A DNA stretch of 64,000 nt from Earliella scabrosa (GCA_022605405.1 JABYQQ010000025.1:186001-250000); one strand, 5' to 3'. Shown: positions 24,501-37,862, counted from the stretch's first letter. Numbers and translations: made by a program. The notes: generated from the sequence alone by a model not told the origin.

Positions 24501-25927
24501 TGGTACTCGTAGATGCGATGTTCACATACCATAGCGCGGAGCGTCCTAACCTTCTCCATATTGTCGGGGTTCTGGGCCCATGCCTATACACAACGATCAG
24601 TCACAAGTACATCCATGGCCCGCTACTTCAGCCGTGCATACCTCAATGAAGGCAGGAACGCAGTAGACGATCTCGCTGCGGGTAGCAATGAGAGAGTCAA
24701 GGAATGCTTCAGGAGTGGGGAGGACTGCGGGCCACGACGGTTTGAACATGGTCCACGTCATTCCGTCGAGGACCTAGCGTTCGACAACATCAGAACCCCA
24801 GGCCAATGTCAGATACGAGCAAGAACTCACAGTCCAGGCGATCATGAGTGCGCCCATGATGTCTGGAAGTTCGGGTAAGTGATGTGCTGGCAAGCTGTTC
24901 ATGAAGACACGTACGGAACATCGGGTTTGGCTGGCCGCCGACGCGCATGCCACAGAAGTCGACATCACCAAAGTCTGGACGGAGGGGGTTGAGCGGCGAC
25001 GGGCGGTGGTAGCGGTGGTGAGGAAGGACTCACAGACGAAGGTTCCCCACTGCCTCAGGGTCTTGCCCATGAACCTGATTGGCTTCGGGAACGCAGTTGA
25101 TCCTGCACCGCACGTGCGAGTTAGTTCCCGCCACGGAGATCAATCGGGCACCCGCGCCTACTCCGCGGCACCGACAGAGCGCTAAAGACAAGTTGAACTT
25201 GAACTCACCCGACGAGTGCAGGACGATGCACTTGCGCTCTTCCGTCAGCTTCGCCATCGGCACAAACTCTTCGTCGCCACCCGGGCCATAGATGTCCTCG
25301 AAGAGTGGCATCGGCAACACTTCGAACTCGAGGCCGTCCTTCGCTAGATGCTCGTTCGCCTCCTGCGCGAGCCGCTGCATCGCCGGATCACTACTCACGA
25401 ACATTTGCTTCACACCCGTCTTCGAGACGAGATGTGCGACGGCAACGGCAGAGTTACGTGTCGAAATCGGGAACGGCGTCAATCCGAGGTACATCACGCC
25501 GACCTTGAAGGTGTAGAACGAGAGCGAGTCTAGCAAACGATCGATGGGTGAGTACTCCATGCGTCGTCAGAGAAAATCACCAAATACCTGTTGTGGACAG
25601 AATGCCAATGATTGGAGGGTCGTTCTCGCTTTTGCCCTCCTGCTCCTTCGCGTACTGAGCTGCACGACGAGCATAGTGGGCGTGCGCGATCGTCGCCGCC
25701 TTCTGAATGCCCCGGTAGACTTCGGGATAGTAGAGCACCCGTTCCTTACCGTCGTCGTCGATGTACGCGAAGACGGGATGGTTCGGGCTGTTCTTCGCGT
25801 GATGCTCGAACAGCTCTGGGATGGTGAGCTTTGTGTCGAAGGGCGGTCGCGAGAACGTTGTGCTGTTCGCCCCTTGCCATGTCTTGACGGTCGGGTTGTA
25901 GAAGGTAGGGGCGTTCTTAAGCGACAT
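21531..25927 (-). CDS. Adenylate-forming (carboxylic acid) reductase, A-T-R, NRPS-like
   Basis: A multi-exon gene of about 1,050 residues starting at 25927 (MSLKNAPTFYNP). The adenylation domain has the LHSSG ATP loop, YATSDLLQRHP, the GRVDDQLMLSTGEKTNP core and a C-terminal Lys region. The thiolation domain carries DDLFQQGCDSLQA; its Ser, split by an intron, is the phosphopantetheine site. The C-terminal thioester reductase has TGTSGRLGSHLL (NADPH loop), GYSESKW (Tyr-x-x-x-Lys) and ends EFWGKVGHLKL. Such enzymes activate an acid as acyl-AMP, load it on the carrier and release it reductively, mostly as an aldehyde. There is no condensation domain. The layout matches the basidiomycete reductases related to but distinct from Lys2. 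The acid used (aromatic or amino acid) cannot be read from the motifs I can assign. It is divergent from the transaldolase gene. Confidence 0.9.
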
Positions 25928-26866
25928 GATGAGAGACGCACTCCGTCGAGAAGTGGAGGTGGTAGGTGGGTGATGGACTTGCAGCTCGCCTCCGATAGCT
26001 CGGACACGGATATATATGACGGCGTGTCCTCTGCGGTGAGCTGAGCTGATAACTTGCTACCATTTGCGTCATGCTACAATTTGCGTACATGATTCGTGAA
26101 GATGACTCTTAGATGTTGAGTCGTCTGCGGATAACGGCGAGGTGTATTCTTCTCAGCGCGTATCGCCATCGGTTCGGGTGAACTCTGGAGTCTTTGGAAC
26201 CCCGACCGCTCACCTATCAGAACAGAAGCAACTGTAACCACCAGGATCCTCATGCTCGCCGGACAGTAGCCGTACGAAGCGCATCTCAATGAATGGCCGT
26301 TCTTCACAAGATGGATCTGCGCAGAACCGGGAGAAGCTCCTGCTTATCAATCCCCCATTTCCAAGCGCGATTGACCGAGGGCGCAGCGGAAGAAGTGATG
26401 CCCTTTCCGTCACTGTTGTCTTCGAATGATCGCTCGGGTTGTGAATGAAGTCACAGACAATGCGAGGTGCGTTTCCTGCAAAATCCTCATTCTCAGGGTC
26501 CATGCGGTTCCAGACACAGAGAGTCCCACGCAATCCCCACGCTAATCCTCGCTTATAGTCTCAGTGGTTCTTCTCTTCATGATCGAGGGGTAGTCACGTC
26601 CAAGTCACCTAAAGTCCACCGGAGATCGTTCTGTCGCCGTCATGATGCACTTGTCGCAGACTCAGAATATCCTCCGCACCCGCTCAGCGCCCACTACCAC
26701 TAGACTGGGAAATCCCGTCAAACTCGCAGCGGGTCGACTTTGCAGAGACCCGCCTCCCGGTATATGTAGAAAAGCCCCCACACCTGTCCCGCATCTCCCC
26801 ATTCCTCCTATCTCCCCCCACCGCTCACCGCTCACCCCTCGCACCTCTCTTGACCTTTTCCTCGAA
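25928..26866. other. Divergent promoter region, reductase / transaldolase
   Basis: About 940 bp between two start codons facing away from each other. The transaldolase side holds a TATA-like box and a pyrimidine-rich leader. No gene is supported; the frames at 26210-26533 and 26467-26703 have no recognisable motif. Confidence 0.5.
26761..26768 (+). promoter_or_regulatory. TATA-like box and CT-rich leader of transaldolase gene
   Basis: TATATGTA lies 106 bp before the ATG and is followed at about 26778-26866 by an almost uninterrupted pyrimidine-rich tract. This arrangement is common in highly expressed fungal housekeeping genes. Confidence 0.55.
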
Positions 26867-28143
26867 ATGTCTGCTCCCACCGTCCTCTCCCATGTCGCTA
26901 AGCTCACCACCGTCGATGTCGACTCGATGGACCCCACCGTCTCGGAGCGCTTCACCAAGGCCGGTGTGACGCTCTGCGACATGACCTCCAACCAGGCCAT
27001 GGTCGCCATCGAGGCTGGTCGTCCCGAGCGTGCTGAGACCTTCAAGGCCGCCATTGCTCAGATCAAGGCGACCGAGGGGGAACTCGACCTCGAGACCCAG
27101 ATCCAAGATGCTATGGATCTCCTCGTACGCGCTTGCCGCTCCTCCGGTGCTTGCTCCATGCTGACCCCACCTCTTCTCAGGCCGCCCTTTTCGCTAAGGA
27201 GGTCTTCCCTTACCTCACCGGGCGCGTCCACACCCAGACGTCGCCGAACTTCGCGAGCGACACCGAGGCCACCATCAATCATGCGAAGAAGCTCGTGGCG
27301 GTCATGGAAGCACACGGTATCCCCAAGTTCGTCCCGAGTCTGCGCAGCTCGTTAAGCATCATGGTCACTAATATTCTCCCACCGTGAATCGTAGATCGCG
27401 CGTGTGCATCAAGGTCCCGGCAACCCCCGCGAACTTCCCCGCCATGAAAGCCCTCGAAGAAGCCGGCATTCGCACTCTCGCGACAAGCCTCTTCTCTGTG
27501 GAGCAGGCCATCGCGGCACACCAGGCAGGCTGCCTCTACATCGCGCCCTGGCTTAACCGTGAGTATCCCATCTTGATCGTGCGCGCCCGCGTCATATTTA
27601 TCACTGACGCTCTCACGCTCCTCCGCGCTCGCGCTTCAGAGCTCCGCGTTCACTTCGAGCCCGCGCTCTGGACGGACTACGCCGACACGGCGAAGGAGCA
27701 CCCACGCATGGATACGGTGCGCAAGATCGTCAAGCTCTACAAGGACATCGGCTCCAAGACCGAGATCCTCCCCGCGAGCATCGTCAACTCGAAAGAGGCC
27801 ATTGCCCTCGCCGCCCTCACCCCCGAACACCTTACCCTCCCCGGCGTCGTCCTCGAGCAGCTCATCTCCGCGACGAGCGTGGATGCGATCCCCGTCGACC
27901 CGCTCCTTGCAACCAGCTCCGGTGAGTAGCGCGTGCGACTCGTTGTCTCCACTCCGTTGACAGTGTCCCCCGATAGTCTCGGCCGACTTGAGCGTTGACT
28001 ACCTCGCGAACGGCGGCGAGGCGCTCGCTAAGGCAATTGAGGCGGACGAGCAGACCAAGACATACCTTGCGGACGCACTCAAGATCTTCGGCGAGTTCGA
28101 GGCCAAGACGCACGAGCTCGTGCGGGCGGCGCTCACGGCCTGA
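26867..28143 (+). CDS. Transaldolase
   Basis: Six exons, about 330 residues. It has the TAL-type barrel: SMDPTVSERF and DMTSNQAM near the N-terminus, EVFPYLTGRVHTQTSPNF, the RVCIKVPAT strand with the Schiff-base Lys, LATSLFSVEQAIAAHQAGC, PWLN, and KTEILPASIVNSKEA. The family moves a dihydroxyacetone unit from sedoheptulose 7-phosphate to glyceraldehyde 3-phosphate in the pentose phosphate pathway, in the cytosol. The start at 26867 gives MSAPTVLSHVAKLTTVDVDS. All five introns are short and in frame. Sequence details (IKVPATPANF) point to the short, fungal transaldolase-like branch rather than the classical Tal1 branch, so the preferred substrate is less certain. Confidence 0.92.
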
Positions 28144-31100
28144 GCGGCCTCCGACCTGTAACGGAGGTCCGAGGTATGGGGGATCGGCGGAGACGATGTG
28201 CATCGATAGTGTACTATAGAAGGGCGACTCTTGCCTTACGTAGAAAAACGCTGTTCCAGTACGGAGAACTTGCATGTATGATGATTCATTGGCTCCCTCC
28301 ATGCTGCGTGCGCTATGCGAAATCATCCTTACCTCTACGATGGAGCGGTCCAGGTGTAACAAAAATAATCGCAGTTCTTTGAGATGTCTCGTCGGTCAGT
28401 ACGAAGTTGGACACTGCGAGTCCGAGACTAAGTAGAAAGATACAAGCCCGGTCCCGATTCCTTCTTGGGGACTTGGACAATACATCGACTCCCAGTCGGC
28501 GCAGTGATGGAGCAATTTGCTCGAAGCATGCCTCTAAGCTTCGTAGATGGCTTGGACGTACCCGTGGAGACAAGTGCAAGTATCCAGAGGAATCCGCTTC
28601 CTCAAGGGCGATCGGAATGAAGCATTGAGCGACTCTGTTACGGTCTCACTCCGACGCCTGCCTTGTTGGGAAGACGCGCAACTTGCCCGGCGCAGCGCGC
28701 ATGCCTGCACGAAGCGTTCCTACCGGGCTTCTATGCTTCTATGATGGCGCCGGACGAAGGAGATACTTGACGTGCCTTCCTGGCATCGGTCCGGAATTGA
28801 GCAGCGACCAAAACAGGAACCGTGAGGAATCGCGTTAATGGTTGAGTTCCAGTGCTGTGGGAGCCTGAAAGTGATGTCCGATCGTGATCACCCGGTCGGG
28901 ACAAATGGACCTATCTGGAAATCCCGGCGATCATATTGACCCGCCATAGTCTCCGTAGACATGGGACGTAGAACAACCGTTGTGACTAACTAGCACGGGC
29001 TTGTCAGGCCGCTCTGTGTGCTGAAGGGCGCAGTCGAGGGGCGAGCCTCGTAGCATGCTCATTCTTTTCCAGTCGACGGTCGGAGCGTTCCTTCTCCCAT
29101 CACTACATCGCCCTCTAGAACTTGAGTATTCTCACAGACCTGCATGGGCGTCCGCGGACTCGGAGTATCCTGAAGAACCTTGACCAGCAGCAGGGTGGGA
29201 ACGAAGAGCATTGTTGCATCAGGACAGCCAGCAAGTGTGAGCATCGTGTCTTTAGACACGACCCTCAATCACCGCTCGCTGCGACATGCCGTTGGCAATA
29301 TGAATGTTGGACAGAAGATGTGTCCACGCCAACGTCAAGGGTCCGGTTATTTTGGGTCCTACTGCTGCATTAGCGATGACAGGGTAAAGCGCTATCGGAC
29401 GGGGGAAGATCAGCGATATCAATGAACTACAATGATCAGCTCCCTCGCGACGGAGAGCTCTGTTGTGGTATTTGGATATTCATTTAACGCCGGGAACGCG
29501 AGACTTCAGGACGGAAGAAGGGGGTCAGCGGTAAACAGTAAGCAGGTTACGAGAAAGAACCAACATTCGTACGTTACCCCGAGTTCATGACGCGCAGTCG
29601 TATTCTTGCGCGCGAATAGTGGATGGACGACCACCAGACGTCATCGGAGGGGGAGACCGCAATGTTACCGCTGCTACAACGAATGCCGCTACAATGCCGC
29701 TGCTTTCTGGCGACCAAGAAGTCAGCGTCCATGTGAAAGCATCTTTAGCGGTACAGTAATTATCACGGTCGTACGTGATATGTACGTCAAGCATGCCCAA
29801 CGGTGCAAGCCAGCAAGAGCACAAACAGTAGTAGGTGAGTGCATTGTGTGCAGGGCTCGAAAGCTGATCCACCAAAAACCAATGGCTGGGGTAGTACGGA
29901 CTCGGCTGCTTCCGAGTCGGCCAGCGCATTTCTGGGAACGACATAACACAGTCGATCGAAGAAGACTCTCACCGTGTATAGGCAGCCGATGTTTACCGAC
30001 GGACAGGAGTGAGCAACGGGGATCTCAACAAAGCACCACCGGCGGATCGGTCTGAACGCTGTTGATGTTGCGTAGTTGCAATCCTGAGCCCTAGCATCAT
30101 GGTAAGCATCGCGGCAGCCTACACGGTAACGGTAGAGTGCATTTCCCTTGCAGACCGTTCGGCCAGAGATAGCAAGAGCGTGGAGACATTCCACGAGTGA
30201 GATGTTGAGGTGCTAACTCCGATGAGTGGCATGTCCATGGAATGATATAGACACCCAGGAAACTCACAAGCCTTACGGAGCCGGCGGAGTAATATCCCGC
30301 AGCGCGAAGTCATGGACGAGGTCTTCTGCGACTTTGTCGCGTTACACCGGCGCGGGCTGGACTCCCTCGGCAAGCTGTGACTTCAGTCAGTCACCGAGAG
30401 TGGAACCGAGCACTTGAAGCTGGATATTCACATACGAAGATTCAAGAATGAAATACGAGGATACACAATATGGCCTAATCGGGGACATCTACACACCTCG
30501 CACAGGGACTGATAACCGGAGTGATGACGGGCAGTCGGTGACCCAGCATCATCACGGTATGTGAACGAGCTTCGCGATAGGTCCCTGGGTCTCCGACGCC
30601 GGAGGAAGGGGCGACTCGCAGTTTGGATCAGTGTCATTCGCGTTGAAGAAGCGTAACACTGACTGGCACTACTTCGCTAGATTGGGCTATTGCCGTCCCT
30701 TTCGGTGATCATGTTGCCCTGTACTGATCTAGATCCTTGGGCTGCAGTACTGTGCAATATCGCGACTCCAAGCTGGCCATTATACACTCCCGTTGAACGT
30801 GAGCGAACATGTAGGTCGACATGGGTGCGTAAACGACCGATAGGACGCGAAGAGAGTGGAGTGTCTTATCTCGGTTCGAAACGTGGAAATTGGACGTTTC
30901 CTGCGCAGACGATTTGGCCAGCCGCCTTGTGAAATGCTCCCGGGGCTTCTGCCAGTACGAGCGCCGGCGGGGAAGAATTAACTGTTACACTTGATGGAGA
31001 CACCTTGGACAGAATGAACGGCCCCAAAAGCAGCAGGCCCGCTAAAATTCGAGTACCGCCCTTGCATTCTGTCTGTGGGAATGTCAACGCTCAGACGCGA

Positions 31101-34100
31101 CCGCAGCGTGATGGTGCGGGAGCAGACCGCACGATCCATGCTCCGCCGGTGAGTCTGCAATACGAACCTCGAGCGTTCTGCTTAGAACTGGGGTACGTAC
31201 ATTGACGGATAATCTGCGCAGCGGACTCGGTGACATTACCGATAGAAGTTGCGCTTGCCTGATACCGATACCAGCACCTAGACGTTACGAGTGTGAGTCG
31301 AGCAAGGGGATGTGCAGAAACGGACGGACATGCCGAATATCAGGCCCGGCTGAAGTTTCGAACGTGTGCATCGATGAGGGCTAGACTAGTACATGAGATC
31401 AGAATTGATGAGAGCTTCAGCTGTGCAGCGCGCGGAGGAGAACGCCGAGGCACAACGCAATGCGCACCAGTACTGTAGGCGGCGCCTATACCGAATGCAA
31501 ATACGATAAGAAACGTACCGTGGGTACACCATTGCGCAATGCCGCTCGGCATGAATACAGTATTTGCTCGACGGCCGTCCGAACTCCCACTGAGCGAGCA
31601 CTACTCATGAGTGCCGTCCAGAACAGAGGCTATGACACGCACGAACGACCCTGACGAGGCTTATGGGTCAATGACGTTTAGGTTAACCGAGCATGAGTAC
31701 TCTGGTGGAGCACATCCCTCAGAAGGCTTACCTGTTGCCTCTAGCCCTTCTCGACTTCGCCTGGGCTGTTCGCGCAGAAAGCAAGAATCGCTTGCAACTC
31801 CACCTCCAGCGCAGGGAGCATGTTGGTACAACGCGAAGGCATTGCTTCTTGACTTCTCGGTGAGCGCAAGGTTCGGGGTGACGTCCAGATCGCCCGTCTA
31901 CAGTCCCATGCTACTTAGAATAGCTGTGTGCGCTAGGATCGTCAGGGTCGAAGGCGGGGTACGAGGACTAGGAGCTCCCTGAGCGGGTTCACGTACCAAG
32001 GAGTTGTCCGGATGTGGTGGGACACACCGCCGGCAACGTTGGCCTCCTTCGCTCCTTCGATGGAGACACGACACGCGGCCACGCTGTACCGGCGAGTGAG
32101 GCCAACTCCCCGTCCTGCTTCGGCATGTGAATTTTGGTCAGTGGACACCAGGTCGGCCTTGCTCAATCAATGATTAATGATTCTCCAAGCAAGTTATCGA
32201 GACCCGGCGGCTCCTCCAGCATTGTGCGCCGCCGTCTCCCCGTCCCATGAGATATCGGTACCGGATGAAGCTGGTACCTATCTCCGACGAGTACGGGTGC
32301 AGAGATCGGGCAGTGAGCGTCGGCCTACGATGATGGATGTGGGAAACTGAACTCACATGCTATATCAGGTACATGTGCTCGGGTGTGTCTTGCGATATCG
32401 ATGCTCTGGACTTCCGAGATCGGTGGTATTCGTGGTCCTACTGCACAAACCGCACGCAGCACGAGAAGGTGTTCCAGCTCCATTGGTGCTAGTACCATGC
32501 TCCACCGTTCAAACCGCACACTCGCACATCCTCTTTGGTCTTGGACGGGCACCCTCGTTCCTTCATGACGTTAACATTGACCACAGAGGCGCCGCCAAGG
32601 ACCGCAGAAGACGCCGTCCCGCTGGCCTAACGGGCTGCTGCTGACGCGGCCTTGAGTTAGAATGACGACTACAGCAGATCAGGAAATACAGCATACACGC
32701 CTCCTACCCCTACGTAGCTGACTGACCGTCGAATCATGGATCGGGCGTTCTCACCGGCTTGCGATTTCGTACTTGGACGTTTGCACGGACATCTTCGGGT
32801 ATGCACCGGCGCCCCATGCTGAGCGTCGAGTGTCCCTTTCAAGCACTGCGATACGACGGTGTAAGCATGTTGCGAGCGGCAAGAGTGGAAGCAGACGACG
32901 AATGCCCAGCTCACAGAATGGTACACACGATGCTGATCCGGAGCGCGGACAGTCCGCAAATCGGTCCGCACTCCTCTCTTCTCGAACCTCCACCATACGT
33001 TTGACGCCCGATGACCAGACCGAACCTTGACCCTCCGATATCGGAGGAGAGACATCTCAGAGGCTGTACGGCCTGTCCCATTGTTGCGTCAGGTTCTTCT
33101 GAACTTCTGATCGACGTCTTTTTCATCACCATCGCAAATCCTCGTCCGGACCTCGTCTTGAATTCCTCATCAGCACAATACGACTCCATGAGCACCGCAA
33201 CTACCCCAAGCTGATCATGGCGGCACACCAGCCCCACAAGAAACCTATCCACGGGGACCGCCATCTCCTTACCACGACTCGTGTCTCCTAGCAGAATGCG
33301 CGTGAGCATCCGATCGGGCTGCAACGTGGTCCTTTCGAGACGGACAAAGCTCTCATCGGTGCAACTATAAGGCGTCCCAGGTTCCCTCGTCCAGACGAAG
33401 CCTCCTCTGACCGCGACGAACTTTGAGCGCAAACGACTCCATTGAAGGGAGCGGCGCGACGACTGCGGTGGATGGCAGGTTCAGCTCAGACCGGTATCTG
33501 GGCGGTGATTGAGCGATCGACGATGGACACAGCAGATGAACACCTACGTTGAATCGTCCGATCTCCGTATATCCACCCCATGTTGAACTCCGAATCGATC
33601 AAGCGGCGCACCCTGCCATAATCGCGTCGGCCTCGATGAGCTTGTCTCCGTCGGCTCCAGCCTATGTGCTCGCGGACTCGACCACCAGAGCGAGCGTGAG
33701 GACCGCACCGTTCACGGAGAGCAGCCACCACGCGCTCATCTATGGGACGACACACGACCGGTCACCGCATCGTCCTGTGACAGCTGTTCCCCGGACATCA
33801 CGTCCATCGTCAGTTGATCGTCAGCGCAAAGAATTACGACGACGTTGATGTACCACTCACATAGACTGTCCGTAGGTGAGCGTACGCAGGCCCCTGCTTG
33901 CAAGGCTTTGGTGTGGCACCAGAGAGACGGTGCTCGGGAGCTGCCCCTACCCGTCGTGGTTCGCGCAGTTCGTTTTGCGTGTCGTGTCTGCCAGGTTTTG
34001 TGTGAGCGGATCCTGTTCATGGTGTCTGGTCCCGCGCTCAGAGCTTCATCTCGACTCTGGGACGTCATCAGAGGCGGTGCAATACAGCCCGTTGAAAACA

Positions 34101-35256
34101 TCAGTAGTGCGTACCTTGCGCGCAATAGCAATACAGGCGCGACACCGGGCTTGACTCTTCGCACAGCTGGCATGCAATAGCAGATGTCACGTGATGCAGG
34201 AATGCCTGTTCAACTTGAACTGGGAGTGCGTCGCCCGCTGCCGCCCCGCGGGCGATAGATGGGCCGCTCGTAGATTCTTCTGGCAGGCGCTCGAGAACGA
34301 GCACGCATGCGAGGGCCTGCGCGAACCACGAGGACGAAGCATGAATCAGCACAGAACCCCACACACAAAACACAAAACCGACCACTCACCATCTCCGTCT
34401 CCGTCCTCATCTCCGCATCCATCAAACGGCACCGGGCACACATCCACTCGACCCGCTACGCACGAACAGGGGGACCACGACAACGACCCAGCGCTCGACC
34501 TCGACGGGCTCATCGAGAGCACCTGGCACTTATCACACATCGTCTCGCTCGAGGTCCCCACCGACGACCCTCGCTCCGCCCATGCCAGCGCGCTACATAG
34601 GCACGCAGGCGTAGCTCGGAGGTAATGCTATGACTCAGGACCAAGTCCCGATTCCCAGAACCTCAACATCTCAACACTTGCTACGCCCACCCGGCCCATG
34701 TCCGAGTCGGGCGCACTCGAACACCCCAACGAACCGACACTCACCGGCTCCTCGTTCCTCGCATCGTGCGTCCTGGTTCTGAATCCAGCACAGAATCCAA
34801 ATACAGAGCATGCCAGCGAGTCTGACCGCGGCCTTCGAGCTTCAAGCTCTATGCCCCACATGCCCTGCGTTGCAGCCACGATCAGCACCAACGAACATGA
34901 ACATGAGCATGAAATGAACACGATCCACTTACCTGAGTCAGCCTCACATCCGTCCCAACCAACACAGGACGACGAAGAACAACAACAGCTCAGCCTTCTG
35001 GCCGAAACTGACCGGCAAGCATCCCGCACCGCCCAGACACCTCTTACCGAGCCCCGCACACAGGTATCAGGCTATCAGCATCGACGCCGACAGTGGGCAG
35101 GTCAGCCAGCCGAGTGCTGAAACAGAAGACTGCATACGGAAGAGACAGACTAGACACAGTTCACGAACGAAACGAAAACGAAAGAGATAAGAGCAAGAGC
35201 AACACACGAAAAGAGAAAAAAAGTCCGTTCCGAGCCAGTGTCCGACATGTGGCGTG

Positions 35257-35288
<32 letters not shown>

Positions 35289-36327
35289 AGCGTGCGTGAA
35301 AGACGAGACTAGAGGGGATGAGATGAGATGGGACGGGATGAGAAGAGGCGAACCGGGTCGAGTCCAGTCGAGGGCGGTGGGTGGTGGGGAGCAAGATGGG
35401 GAGGGGAGCAATTGGGGCAGGGGAGGGGGTGGATAGATAGATAATGTTGACCGTCGAGAGTCGTAAAGAGCGTGTGGAGTCCAAGGTCCAAAGTCCGAGC
35501 AGGAGTAGGTGTAGGATGTGTAGAAGTCCGTGCAGGTGAAGGTGGAGATGGGAGATTGATAGGCAGAGAACCAGAACGGGATAGCCCAGCCCGACGTGCC
35601 ACCGCCAGAAAAGGCAGGGGGCGGGGCGGGCCCAACGCGCGCCTAAAGAGGGGGCCGGGGGCCACGTGGCCAAGCCCCGTCAAATTCGGGCGCAGTTGCG
35701 CCAGGCTTGAACTTCCCGCATTCAACTTGCGGTGATAAGGCGAATGGCCCGGCCCCGCACGAAGAGCAACAGAGTTTGATGATGCCTCTGGTGTTGACTG
35801 GGCGGGGCTGGAGATGGGGATGGAGGGGTGTCGGTATGGCGGTATGACGGATGGACGTACGCGCGTGCGTAGAAACGGCGAACGAGCAATGCGAGGGAAG
35901 TTCAAGGAGTACAAAATATACTCAAGTGCGAATGCGAAGGGGTAGGGGCGGGTGAGGGGGCGGGTGAAGGGGGCAAGGAAGAGTGCATGCCAGTGTCGAC
36001 GAGCGACAGAGGCCCAGGGGGGAAGGGCGGGCCATACGTGGTCGGGTGGAAGACGGCGGGCGGTACGGGCGATGGAGATAGAGATCGAATATTGAGATTA
36101 AGTGTGTAGCAGATGACGGTAGTGGCTGACGACGGTGATGAACAATGACGGTGATGACGATGAGACGACGATAATGATTCCGAATCGTAGCATGGTAGAG
36201 CGCAGCAGAAAGCAAGCAGGCAGGCAGGACTCGGCGGGCCAGGACGGGCGGGCGAGTCCCCGTCCCCGTCCCCGTCCCGAGCTCCCGCCCAGGGAAGAGA
36301 GACGGGAACGGCAGAAGAACAACGCAG
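28144..36327. other. 8-kb gene-poor region
   Basis: I find no convincing gene here. Open frames are short and uncoordinated. On the minus strand several frames contain hydrophobic stretches (about 29100-29200, 29800-29900, 31000-31080, 31450-31550), and a 173-residue frame lies at 32911-33432. They may be remnants of a multi-exon membrane protein gene, but I cannot join them with good splice sites. Two Pro/Ser/His-rich plus-strand frames at 34191-35120 look like low-complexity sequence. The last part should include the 3' flank of the Rho gene. Confidence 0.5.
35254..35298. repeat. (GTGC)n microsatellite
   Basis: About eleven GTGC/TGCG units in a row with one interruption (GAGC). It sits in the gene-poor region. 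Confidence 0.9.
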
Positions 36328-37862
36328 CTAACAAATGACGCAACAGCGCCCCTTGTCTTCCCATCCGTCCCCGCTCGAGCTCCCTCTCCTATGGCCCATG
36401 CTCCCGCCCAGCCGCCCATGCTGATGGCTGCTGCTCGTGTGCGCCGGCACGCCCTCGCGCATGAGCATGCTCGCCCGCGTCGCCGCCTCGAACACGTCGT
36501 CCACGCCCTCGATCTTGAGCGCCGAGCACTCCTTGTACGCCCGCGCGCCGATCGCCTGCGCCACGCGCTCCGCCTGCTCTCGCGACACGTATTGCGCGTA
36601 ATTTGGTGAGCCTGTGTAACGGCAGCATGATGAGCGATATGGATCACGCTGGGTCGCCCGAAGGGCCGGGAGATATCCGTGTATGAGACGTACCGGGTGG
36701 TGGCCGGAGGTCGGACTTGCACCCGACGAGGATGACGGGAATGGTTGGTCCGCAAATAGATCGGACCTCCTCTATCCACTGCGCGCATGCCGTAAGAGGG
36801 GTGTCAAAAAAGCTTTCGGGGAGAAGGGCGCACCTTAACGGTTACGTTGTCGAGCGAGTCTGGGGTGTCGATGGCGAAGGCGATGAGGATTACATGCGAC
36901 TTGGAGTAAGACATTGGCCGGAGACGTTCGTACTCTTCCTGGCCTCTGTGAAACGAGTGGAGTCGGTAAGCATACGTGACAGGAGATCGAGCAGCGTGCG
37001 AGTGCGTGCAGTTTCCGCGGCCGTGGCCCGCGCGCGAGCACGGAGGAGCCGAAGAGAAGCGGGTGCGAAATGCACGCGTCGGAACGAGTCGGGCGTCCGG
37101 AACACGAGCGACAATGAAAACGCGTGTGCGGCGCGGTAAGCGGCGGGGAAGGAGAACCGGGGACTCGAGAGTCGCGCCATGAGCAGAAGCGCGCGGAGAG
37201 GTAAACCTTGAGCAACGTTCCAATCTGCGCCCTGAGCGTCGTGCTTCTCTTCACAGAAGCAAGACTGCTCCCGTAGGCGACAGGCATATGGACGAGCCGG
37301 GGCGTGTGGAAGGAGATGGGGACAATGATTTGTACAGACTCCGGATGTGGCGAGACGGGCGGGAGCGGATTGAACGAGCAGATGAAGGACACGAGGCAAG
37401 ACGCAGGGGACAGCAGGCGGGAGGAAGGACTCACGCAGTATCCCATAGTGCTAGCTGTACGGCCTTGCCGTCTAAACGAATCTCGGCGACGTAGTTCTCA
37501 AAGATGGCTGACAAGACGCGTCAAGGCCGGTCGTTCTCGCTGTAGAGATTCCAGCACTCACTCGGTTGCTGCACGGACAAAGAACACGTGAGCACACGAG
37601 AGAGGAGAGGCAGGAGAGAGGACTGACGTATTCCTTGGGGAACTCGCCGAGGGCAAACGAACAGAGGAGTGAAGTCTTGCCGCATGCGCCTGAACGGGGA
37701 CAAGGGCAAGATAAGCACGAGCACTGCGAGAAAGGAGAGAGGGCAGCAGACCATCGCCGACGATGACGAGCTTCCTCCTAATCTGCGGACGAGAGTGGAG
37801 TGAGACACGGCCGTGGGCGCACTGTGCAAGCTTCGGACACGCACCGGGTTTTGTGCAGACAT
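36328..37862 (-). CDS. Rho-family small GTPase (Rho2-like)
   Basis: Assembled from six or so short exons. Exon 1 is only six codons (MSAQNP, 37845-37862), then RRKLVIVGDG, GACGKTSLL (P-loop split by an intron), FENYVAEIRLDGK (switch I), WDTAGQEEYERLRPMSYSKSH (switch II region), IPVILVGCKSDLR (equivalent of NKxD) and ECSALKIEGVDDVFEAATRAS. The C-terminus is a long His/Ser/Gly-rich tail ending CCVIC, a CaaX box for prenylation. Rho GTPases control cell-wall synthesis and actin polarity at the plasma membrane. The MSAQNP-RRKLVIVGDG start resembles fungal Rho2. The segment between DLR and the next helix is shorter than the usual Rho insert. Its upstream region is shared with the segment at 47155-47599. 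Confidence 0.85.

Noticed and set aside
32911..33432. 173-residue minus-strand frame in the gene-poor region
   Set aside because: Longest frame of that region but without recognisable domain or neighbouring exons; kept only as a note.
34191..35120. Two Pro/Ser/His-rich plus-strand frames
   Set aside because: Low-complexity composition and no domain; no splice junction joins them convincingly.
35254..35298. Possible CRISPR-like short repeat
   Set aside because: It is a plain tetranucleotide microsatellite without spacers, in a eukaryotic genome.
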